Assembly: GCA_907163375.1 (NCBI GenBank)
Contig: CAJQUW010011498.1
Coordinates: 232,069 to 296,068, forward strand
Direction: 5' to 3'
Length of the DNA: 64,000 nt
Source: Prostheceraeus crozeri
Taxonomy: Eukaryota; Platyhelminthes; Polycladida; Euryleptidae
Shown here: piece after piece, positions 1 to 11,161 of the stretch
Position numbering within the stretch: position 1 is the stretch's first letter
How the letters are laid out: each line of letters opens with the position of its first letter
Position numbers and translations under genes: made by a program
Notes under the pieces: model-generated
Database searches by the model: none
What the model was told of the DNA's origin: nothing
The model's input: only the letters and a program-made list of their open reading frames with translations

Positions 1-2636
1 AAAATCACTTCTGAAGACCATGCTTCATCGTGCCTTTATAACTTAAACCAACATGGTCAGGCTTCCAGTTTCATGTCGAAGTCGTGAGACTAAAAACAAT
101 TTTCATGAAATTGCAATAGGTCTATTCTACAGAGCTCCTACAACACCATGGAACAATTTCTGTATCGTACGATGGAGAAGAGAGTGAGGAAAAAAGAAGA
201 TAGGCAGATCCTCTCATTGCCATACAAAGATGAGAAATTGCCAAAATTTGTCAGAAATGACATTAAGCTGCTGAATGTAAAAATTGAGACTATTGTTCTT
301 CCAGTATTCAAAAGTACTCGACTGAAATCCTTCGTCACAAACCTTGTTGCGAAGCTGACGCTTTCATGCTCATTGAGTAGGTCCTATATGAAATCATCTC
401 GTGGTGTAGAACGAACAACCGATGAAGCAAACAACCGTAAAATAATAGCAGACTATTGATTATGCAGTAATGAGAAAAGATAATGATGTGCCACAGCTGG
501 ACGAGGTTATACAGTACATGAAAAGCTGTTCGTGCATAAGTAAATTCGTTTGTCCGTAATGGGGTATTCTTGCAATTTTGTGGTTTGTTTTTTGCATGTG
601 ATTTGGTTCTCATATTCGGAAATCGAAAACTTGAAGTCATAATTTTCTAAAATGCAACACAACATCAGTGTCTGCTCAACATGCTTTTAAATGCCTCTAA
701 ACCGAAATTTATTTTACATTAGTTATCTCTGTCTACAATGTCCTGTTAATACTAGGATCAATCATCTGCTAAATTCATCGCCAAGAGTGACATCAAGTAT
801 GTAGGACTGAGCTAGCAAAGCATGTAAAGCTAGCACCGCACATAAAGCACAATACAGTGCTCGCAAATTTCCGCATTTTCTACACCTCATCCGTCCCTTT
901 TCGTATTATTCCACACATTGTCCGTCCTTCTCCTTTTTTCTGTACTTTCTATCGATTATTTGTCCTTTCATGTCCTTCTTGCTGCTATGCATCAGATTTC
1001 AGAATATTCACCATTAACTTTCCTGAATTCCGTAATATCACCAGAATCCGAAATGTGACGGTATCAAGGTATCAAAAAAAATAGAAAACTTCCGATGTCG
1101 TTAACTCGATCGATTTTTAAACGAGGATTACCTGCATTCAATTTAATGTAGTCGGCCATTAAAAGTGACGTTTTCACCCGTTACGAAGAAAATTTTCCAC
1201 AAATTATAGATGCTGGAGATGATACACCGCATACTGTCCATAATGCATCAAAAAAACTTCAAAAAACTGTGTTGTATTCGTTGTCTTTCGATTTGGATAA
1301 AATTAGTCAGCGCAAATAGCTTCGCACAATCAGAAATATTGAGACTCAGTATCAAACCTGCAAAAAGACGTATTGAGAATCAGTGGCTGTCTGAATTTCC
1401 GATTCCAGAACAACTTTTTGATGATCTTCCACGTTCACTCACTTATACACACAGTTGCTTCATTGTCGATGAACAAAATCACATGAGATATTCGTCTTTA
1501 GTTGATGTTGTTATTTCTGCCTGTGAGATTACCTCCGAATGAGAACCTGAGAATTGATAATTGTTTTCAGCTACAGTTTCAATGTTATGTCAATTTTGAT
1601 AATTGTTTGACATTTTGACCTTGTTTTGTTGCTCTTTGATGAATATATGTAGTGAATTATAGTAGTCCTACATTATGCCTAATATCATCTTACAGCTGTA
1701 AGTCTATTAATTTTCCCTTCTTTCAAACGCAACCATCGCATACAATTTCTCTGATTGAACATTGTGATACATATTTCTTAATTAAATATTCAAAATGATT
1801 TTTGACTTAAGAAGCATCTCATTTGTGAAAGTCACATAATTATTCTAACTCTCTGGGATGTAGTTTTTCTCGGTTTAGATACTTATTGAATTTAATTTGT
1901 TTGATTTTGATGCCATCATGGATGCTGATAAGTTATTATGGGGTTTCCGCTTTTTTCTTAGTTCTCTTTACGGATATCTGGATTTTTTATTTGGAATTCT
2001 TCCCTTTTTTCGATCAGCATTTACGAGCCCTGACAATACTGACATGTGACTTTACCAGAGATGTGGAGTCTCTAGCATGTAGTTATGCACTGATATCGTC
2101 TGAGCAAATACAGTATTCTTAAAATTCGGATTGAAGTCGATTCCTGAACAAGCTGTAGCCCTTGTAAGCCTACAATTTCCTCTATATTAGTGCAGAAAAA
2201 TCCGAGGTTGGAACCGAAGCCAAAGAAAAGATGGGCGCCTCCACATGCCCTTTGGTTGCACATCCAAGAAATGAATCCACTGGTGGTTTCAACGAATCAA
2301 TGAATGCGGCATCCAAATGGAAGAGGCTTTCAAGGTGTTTTTCATTTTGAAAATCAAAAATTATTTGGAGAAAACAAAGAAACCTGGTAATGGCTTATAT
2401 GAAAGCACTTGAATCGTACTCTGAAATTTCTTGTTAAAGTGCAAAAGTACATTCTTCTGGGATGGCAATATGCGTTTTCATCACAGAAATATATGTATTA
2501 ACAAATGGTTGCCGGATATTTGCCATAGAGATATATCCTATATAGGAAGGTATGCGGTGTCTCTCGGATACCTACATTGTCTTGTCATTCTGAGTTTGTA
2601 GAATTGTACTGAATGCCAAAGTTTTCCTTTTTGCAG
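1..2636. other. Upstream of first recognised malectin exon; no gene supported
   Basis: I see no malectin signal peptide or N-terminal lectin-domain exon here. The longest open frames (148-459 and 1210-1542, + strand) match no family I recognise and have no clear splice or promoter context. The stretch is A+T-rich and most likely an intron of the malectin gene whose earlier exons lie before the window. Confidence 0.5.
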
Positions 2637-2819
2637 GTATTTGATGTAGTATTGAATGGAGAACATACTATTGTGGAAAGACTCGATATTTATTCCAAAG
2701 TTGGACGAGGAACCGGTCACGATGAAGTCATTCCATTCAAAGTGAAGGACGGCAAATTATTGGTCAATGGTGAATCTTCTGATTTATACTATAACAAGAT
2801 TGCGGTGGAATTCATAAAA
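2637..2819 (+). CDS. MLEC: Malectin, internal exon (second half of the lectin domain)
   Basis: Malectin is a membrane-anchored lectin of the endoplasmic reticulum that binds diglucosylated high-mannose N-glycans and associates with ribophorin I of the oligosaccharyltransferase. This exon of exactly 61 codons opens after a pyrimidine-rich acceptor ending ttgcag at 2631-2636 and closes at a gtaaat donor at 2820, phase 0 on both sides. The translation starts VFDVVLNGEHTIV, continues with LDIYSKVGRGTGHDE and ends KIAVEFIK. The order VFDV-NG-V-LDI-VG-HDE-IP-K-G-L-V-G-VEF is the malectin signature of the C-terminal half of the lectin domain. The frame continues into the exon at 6066. The preceding exon, expected to end near a QK dipeptide, was not found in the window. 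Identification is from family knowledge of the aligned residues. Confidence 0.93.
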
Positions 2820-5800
2820 GTAAATCTGATTAACGTTTTCGTTCATGTACAAGTATTGACAACAACTAACGAATTGATTGATTAATGCCGAGTTTGCCTT
2901 CCTGACGAGGAGTTCACTGTCAACCTCTGTCGTCCGAAATCGTAGCAGGTCGCAACTAGCGTTGCAACGGAGAGCGATTTCACTGCCAAGTGGATAGTGA
3001 ATATCTCGTTTACATAAAGATAGAGGCAAGTTGGCAGGAGAAGTTCTAGCTTAACTTGAAGGCCTGTTGATTATAAAATTTGTTTTAAATAAATATAGGA
3101 GAGCAAGAAGTCGCGTCTTGTCTCTCAATAGCTGCTTGCGAGTTTCCGAACAAATGTAGAGAAATTGCAGATTTGTGATTTTCAACAAGATGTGTCATCA
3201 ATTCGGCGCATCTATAATTCAGTGTCACATGGAAAGCTTTTCAAAAATTGATTTTATTGTTGGTCTTGGCTTATGCTTGCCAACCCAAGTAATATGTTTA
3301 TTTTAGACGATGGCATGTTTTACAAAGAATTATATGAACGTTTTTCCGTACACCTTGTTTATTTATAATGATTGGAAAGACTAACATTTTCGAGAAAACT
3401 TAAGCGCAATGACCTGAATTCTTCAAATCCGAAGAATGGTGGCAATCGGAACATTTTGAAGGAATTCACAGCAATCCGCAAGCGACGCACGACTATTTTT
3501 ATCTCTGCAAGGCATTAAAAATTTCTTTTTGCCCACTTAGTAAGCTCCTGCGTGTGCCTTTGTTTTGAATCAGTCTTCACTTCTAGCAAAGTGACACGCT
3601 TAAACAATCTAATTCTGTAGTTAGTCTAGAGCGGATATAAATCCATCCCAGCCATAGGATGCAATGGTAGCAAACGACAGAGATTGACATTTATATTCGT
3701 CTTTGACTTGTGTGATTGGACAAGTGCGCGCATTGCATAAGTGGCTCGTATCCGCGAACCCACGAATATCAGCGGTCAGATTGTAGGTAAATTTTCAAGT
3801 GAGAGGCACCTATCTTTGACTCAATTTATTTTAGTGGCAAATTCGTCAAATGGATATATTATTCACACCGTTCGACTCTTCACGATCTAAATTTACCCGA
3901 CCATGTACGTTTAATGTGTTGTCAATGTTCTAGTTCGTCAGAAATCAAGCTTGAATTTGCATCACGTTCAATGGAAAATTGATCTTCTTGCCCCTCGGGA
4001 CTAGTTCTGGTCTTGACCATCAGTATTGAGGAAACTCATCTCTAGACCGAAATACGCAGACAATGCAATTTATCTCTGTGAACGCAACCTACCAAAGAAC
4101 ATCATGGCTAGCGCATTGGCAGAGTAGATGCAAAGCAATACCATCATGGACATCTGGCGATCACAGACTTCCAGGTAGAGATTATTGACTGATGCAGATC
4201 ACCGATGGATACCGTACTAAGCTTTTAGAAGCCAGTCATATCGAAGAACGAAGACTAGCACTCAATCGAAGACGTGGAACAACCGGACGCTGAACGTGTC
4301 TAATTATGTGGTGACAGCATTCGGTGGGCAGCTAGAAATAGCGCCGAAGTGTGAAACGTGTTCCGTTCCTAGTTTGTACTAGCAGGACAATGCAACAAGA
4401 ACGTCTTCTGGTTGGGGCGGTGATAGTGGGTCAGTTCGGGGTATGCGGTGTTGATGCTCATATCATCACGAATGCCGCCGATTTGACCATGTGCTCAACA
4501 GACATTTGCTCCAACTTTTGAAAACCCTTCCCGTGGTTCAGGTCACGTCGTTGAAAGCAAGGTGTTCAAAGGCACCTGCTAACAGATACTACGTGAAATT
4601 AACAATTTGAGTTTTATGAAATTGATTTTTTGAAATCCGTGTTAATAACATTATTGCTTGAAGTTCTTTGCTACTGCATTCATAAATAAGAAAAAACACC
4701 ATCTTCATCAACGAGCGCTTTCGTCCGTTTTATTTCATGTTGAACGCGGTAATATAAAAATATGCGACATGACGATGTTAACACAAAAGTTCAATAGTCA
4801 CCAAAACAGACGTTAAGTGAACAAGATATCTTTCTGAACACAAAGGTCAGGTGCATACCTTTTCATTCACAATGTCTCGTAGAAGGACAAAAATAGCTGG
4901 AAATTGCGAGAACAGAAAGCAATCTTGAGGCGATCCAACGCGTCATCAACATTACAAAAACACATTGAAGAGGACGAACGATCGCCCTGCATGCTGGCTG
5001 ATTGGAGCGCGGTCGACAACACAGCGGCTTGTGCTGTGAAGCCAATTAGGAGCATGCTCACGAATTCTGTCACAAAGCCGCTACTGCTGCTACACATTTC
5101 AGTAAGAGCGAAGAAACTTTATTGAAATGATGGACCAATGTCGCTACTCAATAGAGAATTGTATCAAAAATATTTCGTTCTGTCTTGCTCACTGATCAAA
5201 CTGGCAGTCTCGTCGGATAAGATGTGCACCGGATTTCAGAGTCAGCCGGAATTTGTTTTTTTCAAAATGAGTCAAAAACCCGCTCGCATTTTCATCACAT
5301 TCAAGCGCTATTGTTTTACGCAGGACCGATATTTATTGCTCTTTTAACTTGGTAATGTTATTGATAGTAAGATTTCTTTTCCGATTCAGAACGAAGTTCA
5401 TTTTCTCATCTTCATATGTAGGCCATATGGTTGAAGATATATCAATCAACGGATCTACATGAAAATATCATGCAGAAGGATTGTGATCCTTAACTATCAT
5501 TAAATAAGAAGGACCATTGATTCTTCAACTGAATGTCTCAGCAAACCAACTGGATATAATCACATTTGATGCAAAACGATTGATTAATCATTTTTCCATT
5601 GTGTAATAAATTACAAGCGGTCTGTATCAACTCTCCATACGGATAACAGAAACGATGCTTTATTTTCAACTTTTCATTATGGATTCAGATTGTTCAAATT
5701 CGGTGTTTCCCTAGTTGCAAGGATGTTTCCAGAAAGTATTTCCAGTTCCTTGTCGGTCACCGCTCTGACTGACCAAGTGACAGGGCAACTATCGAGGATC

Positions 5801-6065
5801 AATCAATAAACTTCATTATCTGAGGATTCACCGATTATCGCTACAGTTAGAAGATTGGATCTACAGAAAAGCTCTGTTTCCATTTTGCCGTCCGTAAGTT
5901 GATAATTTTAAACTATGGAGACGAAATCACAGCTTTTAACTTCATTTTTAAACGCTAACGTGGTCATCTTCCAGCCTCCTAGTACAGCGGGCTTCTGCTC
6001 TCTGCACATTCTCTATTTCTGTCTGCCGATTCTGTGTGAACTTGACATTTATATTTGAATTTCAG
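2820..6065 (+). other. Malectin intron (phase 0), 3.2 kb
   Basis: It runs from the gtaaat donor at 2820 to the ttcag acceptor ending at 6065. It holds a partial hAT-type MITE copy at about 3390-3619. I see nothing gene-like in the rest; the short open frames at 4863-5347 are unsupported. Confidence 0.8.
3390..3619 (+). repeat. Partial copy (3' part) of a 0.52-kb hAT-type MITE
   Basis: This stretch matches the 3' half of the MITE copies at 52087-52608 and 60435-60953. It starts near a cgagaaaac motif, passes through the shared ggaattcacagcaatccgcaag and tttctttttgcccactta blocks, and ends aaacaatctaattctgta, close to the family terminal inverted repeat (TCTAATTCTGTG). The 5' half is missing, so it is a truncated fossil. 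Confidence 0.75.
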
Positions 6066-6123
6066 GGTGATCTGGATAATCCGAAAATCAACGGAATTCT
6101 ACTTGCAAGAGGTAGTCCTGAAG
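6066..6123 (+). CDS. MLEC: Malectin, penultimate exon (end of the lectin domain)
   Basis: A 58-nt exon opens after a tttcag acceptor ending at 6065 and closes at a consensus gtaagt donor at 6124. It continues the malectin frame in phase 0 and leaves in phase 1. It encodes GDLDNPKINGILLARGSPE plus the first base of an Asp codon completed by the exon at 27859. In known malectins the corresponding stretch, just after the VEF-K strand, contains D-N-P-K and a hydrophobic strand followed by D-V-P-L, matching here as DNPK, ILLARG and then DVPRL across the splice. It is short but fits between its neighbours in order, phase and homology. Confidence 0.9.
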
Positions 6124-7971
6124 GTAAGTCATATTTAATGTATCGTCATTCAATCATAGAAATCACTCGTGCATCATTTTCAATTCATCTCGAAGCTTCG
6201 GTCCGGGGGAGCCTTGGAAGCCGTTGAATAGACCAGACAGAGCATCTGAATGTGACATTCAATAAGAGAGACAAGCAATTTGTTCTTGAAAAATTGACAT
6301 TTATCATTTCAACGTAGCAAAGTGCGTAACAAAGTTAAAAAACAAGCTAATGACTGGTTAATTTTCAATAGGTACAAAATATGATTTAAAAGAAAATTTT
6401 TATATCCTAAAATGTTTAAAAATTTTAAAAATACTTACTAGAATGACAAACAACGCTTCTCCTCATGTGTAATGAATTGTCGAGTAAGTCGTTGTGTTCG
6501 AAATTATGTTTATCACTTATATATATTGAAAAGATACTATATAACAGTCTGCACATTCAGATGATAAGAGGACAGGTCTGTTTCCAATCAAAATACCAGA
6601 TCTAGCTAACACAGCGGGATTGCGCTATCTAAAATCTACCAGGTGTGTAAGAGAATTAATATTAGTTCCTTAAGCTAAAACGTGAAATAGAATTCTACAA
6701 AATATGCATAGAAATTATTTGACTATTTTTAATGAGGTCATCAACAGGAACTTGGTCAGGACGATCGCGTTTCGACCGCTTAATCCTGGACGCTCAAACC
6801 CGACCAAGTGCGGTCCTGTACATTTAAGATGCACAGCCTCAAAAATTAAATTTATAATAGAGAAAGATTAGCATCTATCAAAAAAAAATAGAGTCACTAT
6901 TGACTGAAATGTACCTCAGGCATTTGAAAGAAGGACAGTTTTACAGAAAACGCGCTACAATGCGCTTGCATGATTAATTAAAGAAAAAAGAGTATATTTA
7001 TATAGTATGACTTAAATCACATTATTTTTTTTAACTCTGGAATGATGGTGTACAGACACATTTTGCAGGTAGCAATTTCCAAAAAAAGAAAAACACGATA
7101 GAAAAAATAATTATGTAATGTCTGTTGTGTTAGGAAGGAATTTTGGAAAAACTTGGCACGGATTGTTGGGACAACTTCTAGCAGTGCATTAGGTTTGAAG
7201 TGAAGTAAAATATTTCCAAAAATCAGATTCAGTTATGTTATACTGCGCTTTGAAAAAGAAGATGTAAATCTAGCATTTTTCGTCTTTCAAAAAGAGAATG
7301 AAGACCTAATAATTTCAAACGGTGCTCATAGTATACATAGGAAATGTTACAACGCTTGCAAGCTTGGCGACTGAAATAGTTGGCTTCTTTCGATAGAATC
7401 ACTATCACGTTGCAAAATAGGACCGAAAAATTGACAGTGTTATATTCTACTTACAAATACTTTGTACGCATGAACCAAACATCTTCAATGTTGGACACTA
7501 ACCCTTTCAAAATGACATAAGCTCGAGAATAGGCTTTTAGCGAAGTTTTACTACAATGAGAATTAAATTGCATATCTTCTGAAATTATAATGCCAAATCA
7601 GCTACACAATTGACATTTTCTAATGAGCATCATTTAGAGTATAGGTTATATCACTACCGTACACTCCGCCAACCGAAAACACACATTTTCTTGATGGAAT
7701 CTGCAGTTGCCAAGTATTACACCAATTCTCAAAATTATAGAAACCTTCAAGTACGACTGTAGACCTTGATCGCATTTCAGATTGCAAGACAGGAGAAGAT
7801 TATTCAATTTTCGCAATGAAATAATGTAAACTTCAGACACGAGCAATCTAGGTACAGAGATTTCTCAGCTGCCATAGACGTTGGACTTCGTTCACCCTCC
7901 AAGGAATTTGCTACTTCGGCTGTTCAAATCTGTGGACATCACTTTTGTTATGCCCAGGTGATGTGACGATC

Positions 7972-8160
7972 TCTGACCGCGCAAAGCCATACCTTGTCAC
8001 TATTCCTCGCTGTCGTAGTACACAGCATTTTATGAGATCCTTCTTTCATAGGACAGCAAGGTTGTGAACAAGCTTCCTTCGGAGGTATTCTCAACATGTA
8101 TCATTGTTGAAGTATTCAAGAGAGCCGTTAATAAACTTCCACTAAGTTCTATCGAAATTC
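7972..8160 (+). pseudogene. LINE (non-LTR retrotransposon) 3'-end fragment
   Basis: The + frame reads PRCRSTQHFMRSFFHRTARL, then after one frameshift VNKLPSEVF followed by VFKRAVNKLP. This is the stereotyped C-terminus of non-LTR retrotransposon ORF2, in which a FxxRT-RLWN-LP block precedes a FK+ motif. The frame is broken near 8062, so the copy is dead. No 3' tail or target-site duplication was identified. It sits inside the malectin intron. Confidence 0.7.
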
Positions 8161-9106
8161 TCAGTGTTTAAAACCCTACCCGCCGCTTCAGTATTTCCAT
8201 TATCAACCTTAGCAGCTCCGCAATGCATTTTACAAACCCCGTGTCTATCTCTTCCATTTGTGTACCTCTCATTGTATTTTCAGGATTTCTGCTCATAAGC
8301 CTACTTTGATCTATTTTTACAAAAGGGAAACCTTAAAACGAATTATTCAGATGACTTTCACACAATTCGGAGACTTTTAAATTTGATACATGTGAATTTA
8401 TATTGTTTACAACATATGCTGCATGGGATTCTTGTAGATTGCAGTCATTCTGTTCGCATTCTCGTCGCTAATAAATTGCCAATTTGCTTCTAAGAGATAA
8501 CAGTTATTTCAAGTTGTCCCTGGATGATATTGGTGCCCGACTTTGGCGAATATTCGAAGCTGAAGGAGTAAATATGTAGTTTGAAATGAATTTAAAGAAA
8601 ATGAAAGAACAAATGTAAATTTAATGACCAAAGAAACGGAAATCTGAGAGGGCCTTAGGCGTCCAGCTCCTTCTCTCAGTCCATGTTAAGTGCCGAGGGC
8701 TCTGTCAGATTGTAACATAACTTACCGTTTCTTTGGCCATTAAATTTATCGAGAGAATTTATAACTTTTGTTCCGCTTTTGGACGAACTTGAAGCATGTC
8801 TAGCCTCTCGCCGCTTGGTCAACACGTGAAAGCAAATGTGCAGATTAGATGATTGTGAAAATTCCACAAATGTTTCATGCATCAGTTATTGGCAGAACCT
8901 CTGCAGCATGTTCGTATAAAGGAACATTTCCGCTTCGCTGAAAACAGCTGCTTAGACAATGTCAATGTTGCAAGATCTTATCCCATTAAAAGAGATGTGA
9001 TATTTGAAGATTTGTCGTCCCGGATGTTTTGATCCCAATGCGACCAAAAAAGTGACCGAAGTGAAAAAGGAGATCAGTGCGATTGTAGAATGCCCGAAAC
9101 ATGCAA

Positions 9107-9540
9107 TAGAAAATGCAATAGTCTGGTGGAAAGTGGTTGTTGAAGTAAAGGAGTCGGTTCAAACTCGATTTTCAGTGATTCTTGCAAATTATGGTGTCAT
9201 GAAAAGTGCTCCCGATTGCAATCATTTCAAGGAATAGCGAACTTCTGGTGTCCGAAGGTCGCCGATATTTTCCGCTCGTCTGATGATGATTCACTCAAAG
9301 TGAATGGAATCACCCTACAAGAGGTGCAAGAATTTTGTTTCCTTGGAGATGTCGTGGACTTAGAGGCAGATGCAGAAGGAGCGGTTCGGACTCGCATCGC
9401 GGCTTCGTGAACGGAGTGGTGAGAATAATTGGCCAGTCTTCTTACTAACACTTACTAACAAAGGCATTCAATTGAAGTGTAGAGCCCATGTGTATAAGGT
9501 CGAACTGATCGTATTCCTGAATCATTATTTCATCAAATGT
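9107..9540 (+). pseudogene. LINE ORF2 fragment (Cys/His segment plus post-RT region)
   Basis: Several + frames of this stretch resemble the end of a LINE ORF2. Upstream, around 9107-9260, a frame with stops reads GVGSNSIF-CKLWCHEKCSRLQ, like the zinc-binding GVGxNSIxCxxCxxWVHKRCSG segment found in some LINE polyproteins. Then KVNGITLQEVQEFCFLGDVV (from about 9299) leads into an EGAVRTRIAAS block, matching the conserved V-F-YLG-VD-EG-AVR-RI region after the reverse transcriptase domain. A continuation near 9460-9520 resembles the K-Y segment that follows. It has multiple frameshifts and no intact catalytic YADD box. Inert fragment. Confidence 0.72.
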
Positions 9541-9575
9541 GCCTGCATGTGAAAGCAATATTTTGCAGTCTTAAC

Positions 9576-10405
9576 CATGGATTGTAAAAAATTAATTGGT
9601 TAATAATTAATTGCAATTTAATTGGACCAATTAATTGATTGATAATTTGCATCCAATTATTAATTGATTGAATCATTAAAATTAATTGCAATTAATTGGA
9701 TCAGTGTCAATAAATTCCACCTCTGTTAGCACTTGGTACCATTCCTACTTTTTTAAAAATTTACCTTCAACATTTGTACATTCAAACTCCATCTAGGTCT
9801 ACACACACTCCTTTGAGATCAACTTTCATTTAACAATTGAAAATCGCAAGCGTGCGGATTGCATACACGCATGTCATACTCGTGTGACTGTTTAGTCTGA
9901 GGTGAGGGATGATTGATGACTAGTACAAGTTGCTTCTATTGTATGAATACAAAAATTATTTAAATTCACCTCATTTCGCATTTTTCACTTGAGAACATAG
10001 TTGAGATATTCTTAATAGATCTTAGTACCTGTAATTTGAGTATTTAATGTAGTCTGATTTCAGAGATAATTTATAGAAAGTCTAGGGAATATCCGTCGAT
10101 AAAATGTTCCCTTCTATAAAAAGTCAAAAAATCAAGTCGAGAATATGAATCACATCTAGGGTTAAATGAATGAATGCAATTAAGGCCCACATAGGCCTAT
10201 GAAGAAAATTGGCAATTAATTGCAATTAATTGATTGATAAATTTCCAATGGAAAATTAATTGATTGATAGATTTCCAATTAAAATTAATTGATTGATAGA
10301 TTTCCAATTAAAATAAATTGATTGATGAATTTCCAATTAAAAATTAATTGATTGATGGCAAAATAATTGATTTTTTATTTGCCAATCAATTATTTACAAT
10401 CCCTG
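9576..10405. mobile_element. hAT-type MITE, 830 bp, with 8-bp target duplication
   Basis: The left end reads CATGGATTGTAAAAAATTAA and the reverse complement of the right end CAGGGATTGTAAATAATTGA, an approximately 25-bp imperfect terminal inverted repeat of hAT style (CAGGG start). The flanking 8-mers are gtcttaac (9568-9575) and gtcttgac (10406-10413), 7 of 8 identical. Inside both ends are arrays of aattaattgattgata/tttccaatt repeats. There is no transposase, so it is nonautonomous. Confidence 0.8.
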
Positions 10406-11161
10406 GTCTTGACACATATATCTGATAGTCTTATAGCTGCTGATTAGGCGCAATTCCGTGCTAAATGAATACAGTTACTTGATGTTACAACGGCTAGAAT
10501 CACGATACCTTATTATTAGTCATTTTATGAGAATGTCCCTGTTAATGAAGACAACTTTAGAAGCAGTCAACGAACTGATCACTTCTTAAATCTCTATTGA
10601 TCATTCATGTAACAGATTGTTGCGTTGTTGTCCTCTGTCATTGCTTATTTGCAACTCTTTGCCTGTAACCGGGACTCGTTCAATAGTTTCATTATTTCAA
10701 GCTATTTCTATCACAACAGGTTTTCTACTTGAGTATGTTGAGATAAGACGCAGTTTGACCGTTTCTCATCTTCCTCGTGAATTAGACTTACAATGAACCT
10801 TCACATGTTTTATTTATTCTAATCTGACTGACAAAGGCGTGCTTGAGTGTATGTATTTGCTTTTCTAGTAATGCTCATGAAGAAATACATAATGAAAGTT
10901 TATTTGTGAAGACATTCGAGTTCATATCCACCTCTAGTTTGACTAACATGACATGCGGAAAATCGACGTTTATTTGCATTCAATCAATGGATATGTAGGA
11001 TTGTAGCAGATTTTCAATGACTGAAGTCTAATACTAGTTGTCTTGTGAAAGTGAACAAGAAAGACAATAAAAGAAAACAATATTAAAACCTCATTACTAT
11101 TATCAACTCATTCTTATTAAAGATATTTTTTGAACTGGTGTTTTCCCGTAGTAAGATACCT

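Noticed and set aside
1210-1542. 110-codon + frame as an upstream malectin exon
   Set aside because: It has none of the malectin N-terminal motifs and I recognise no other family.
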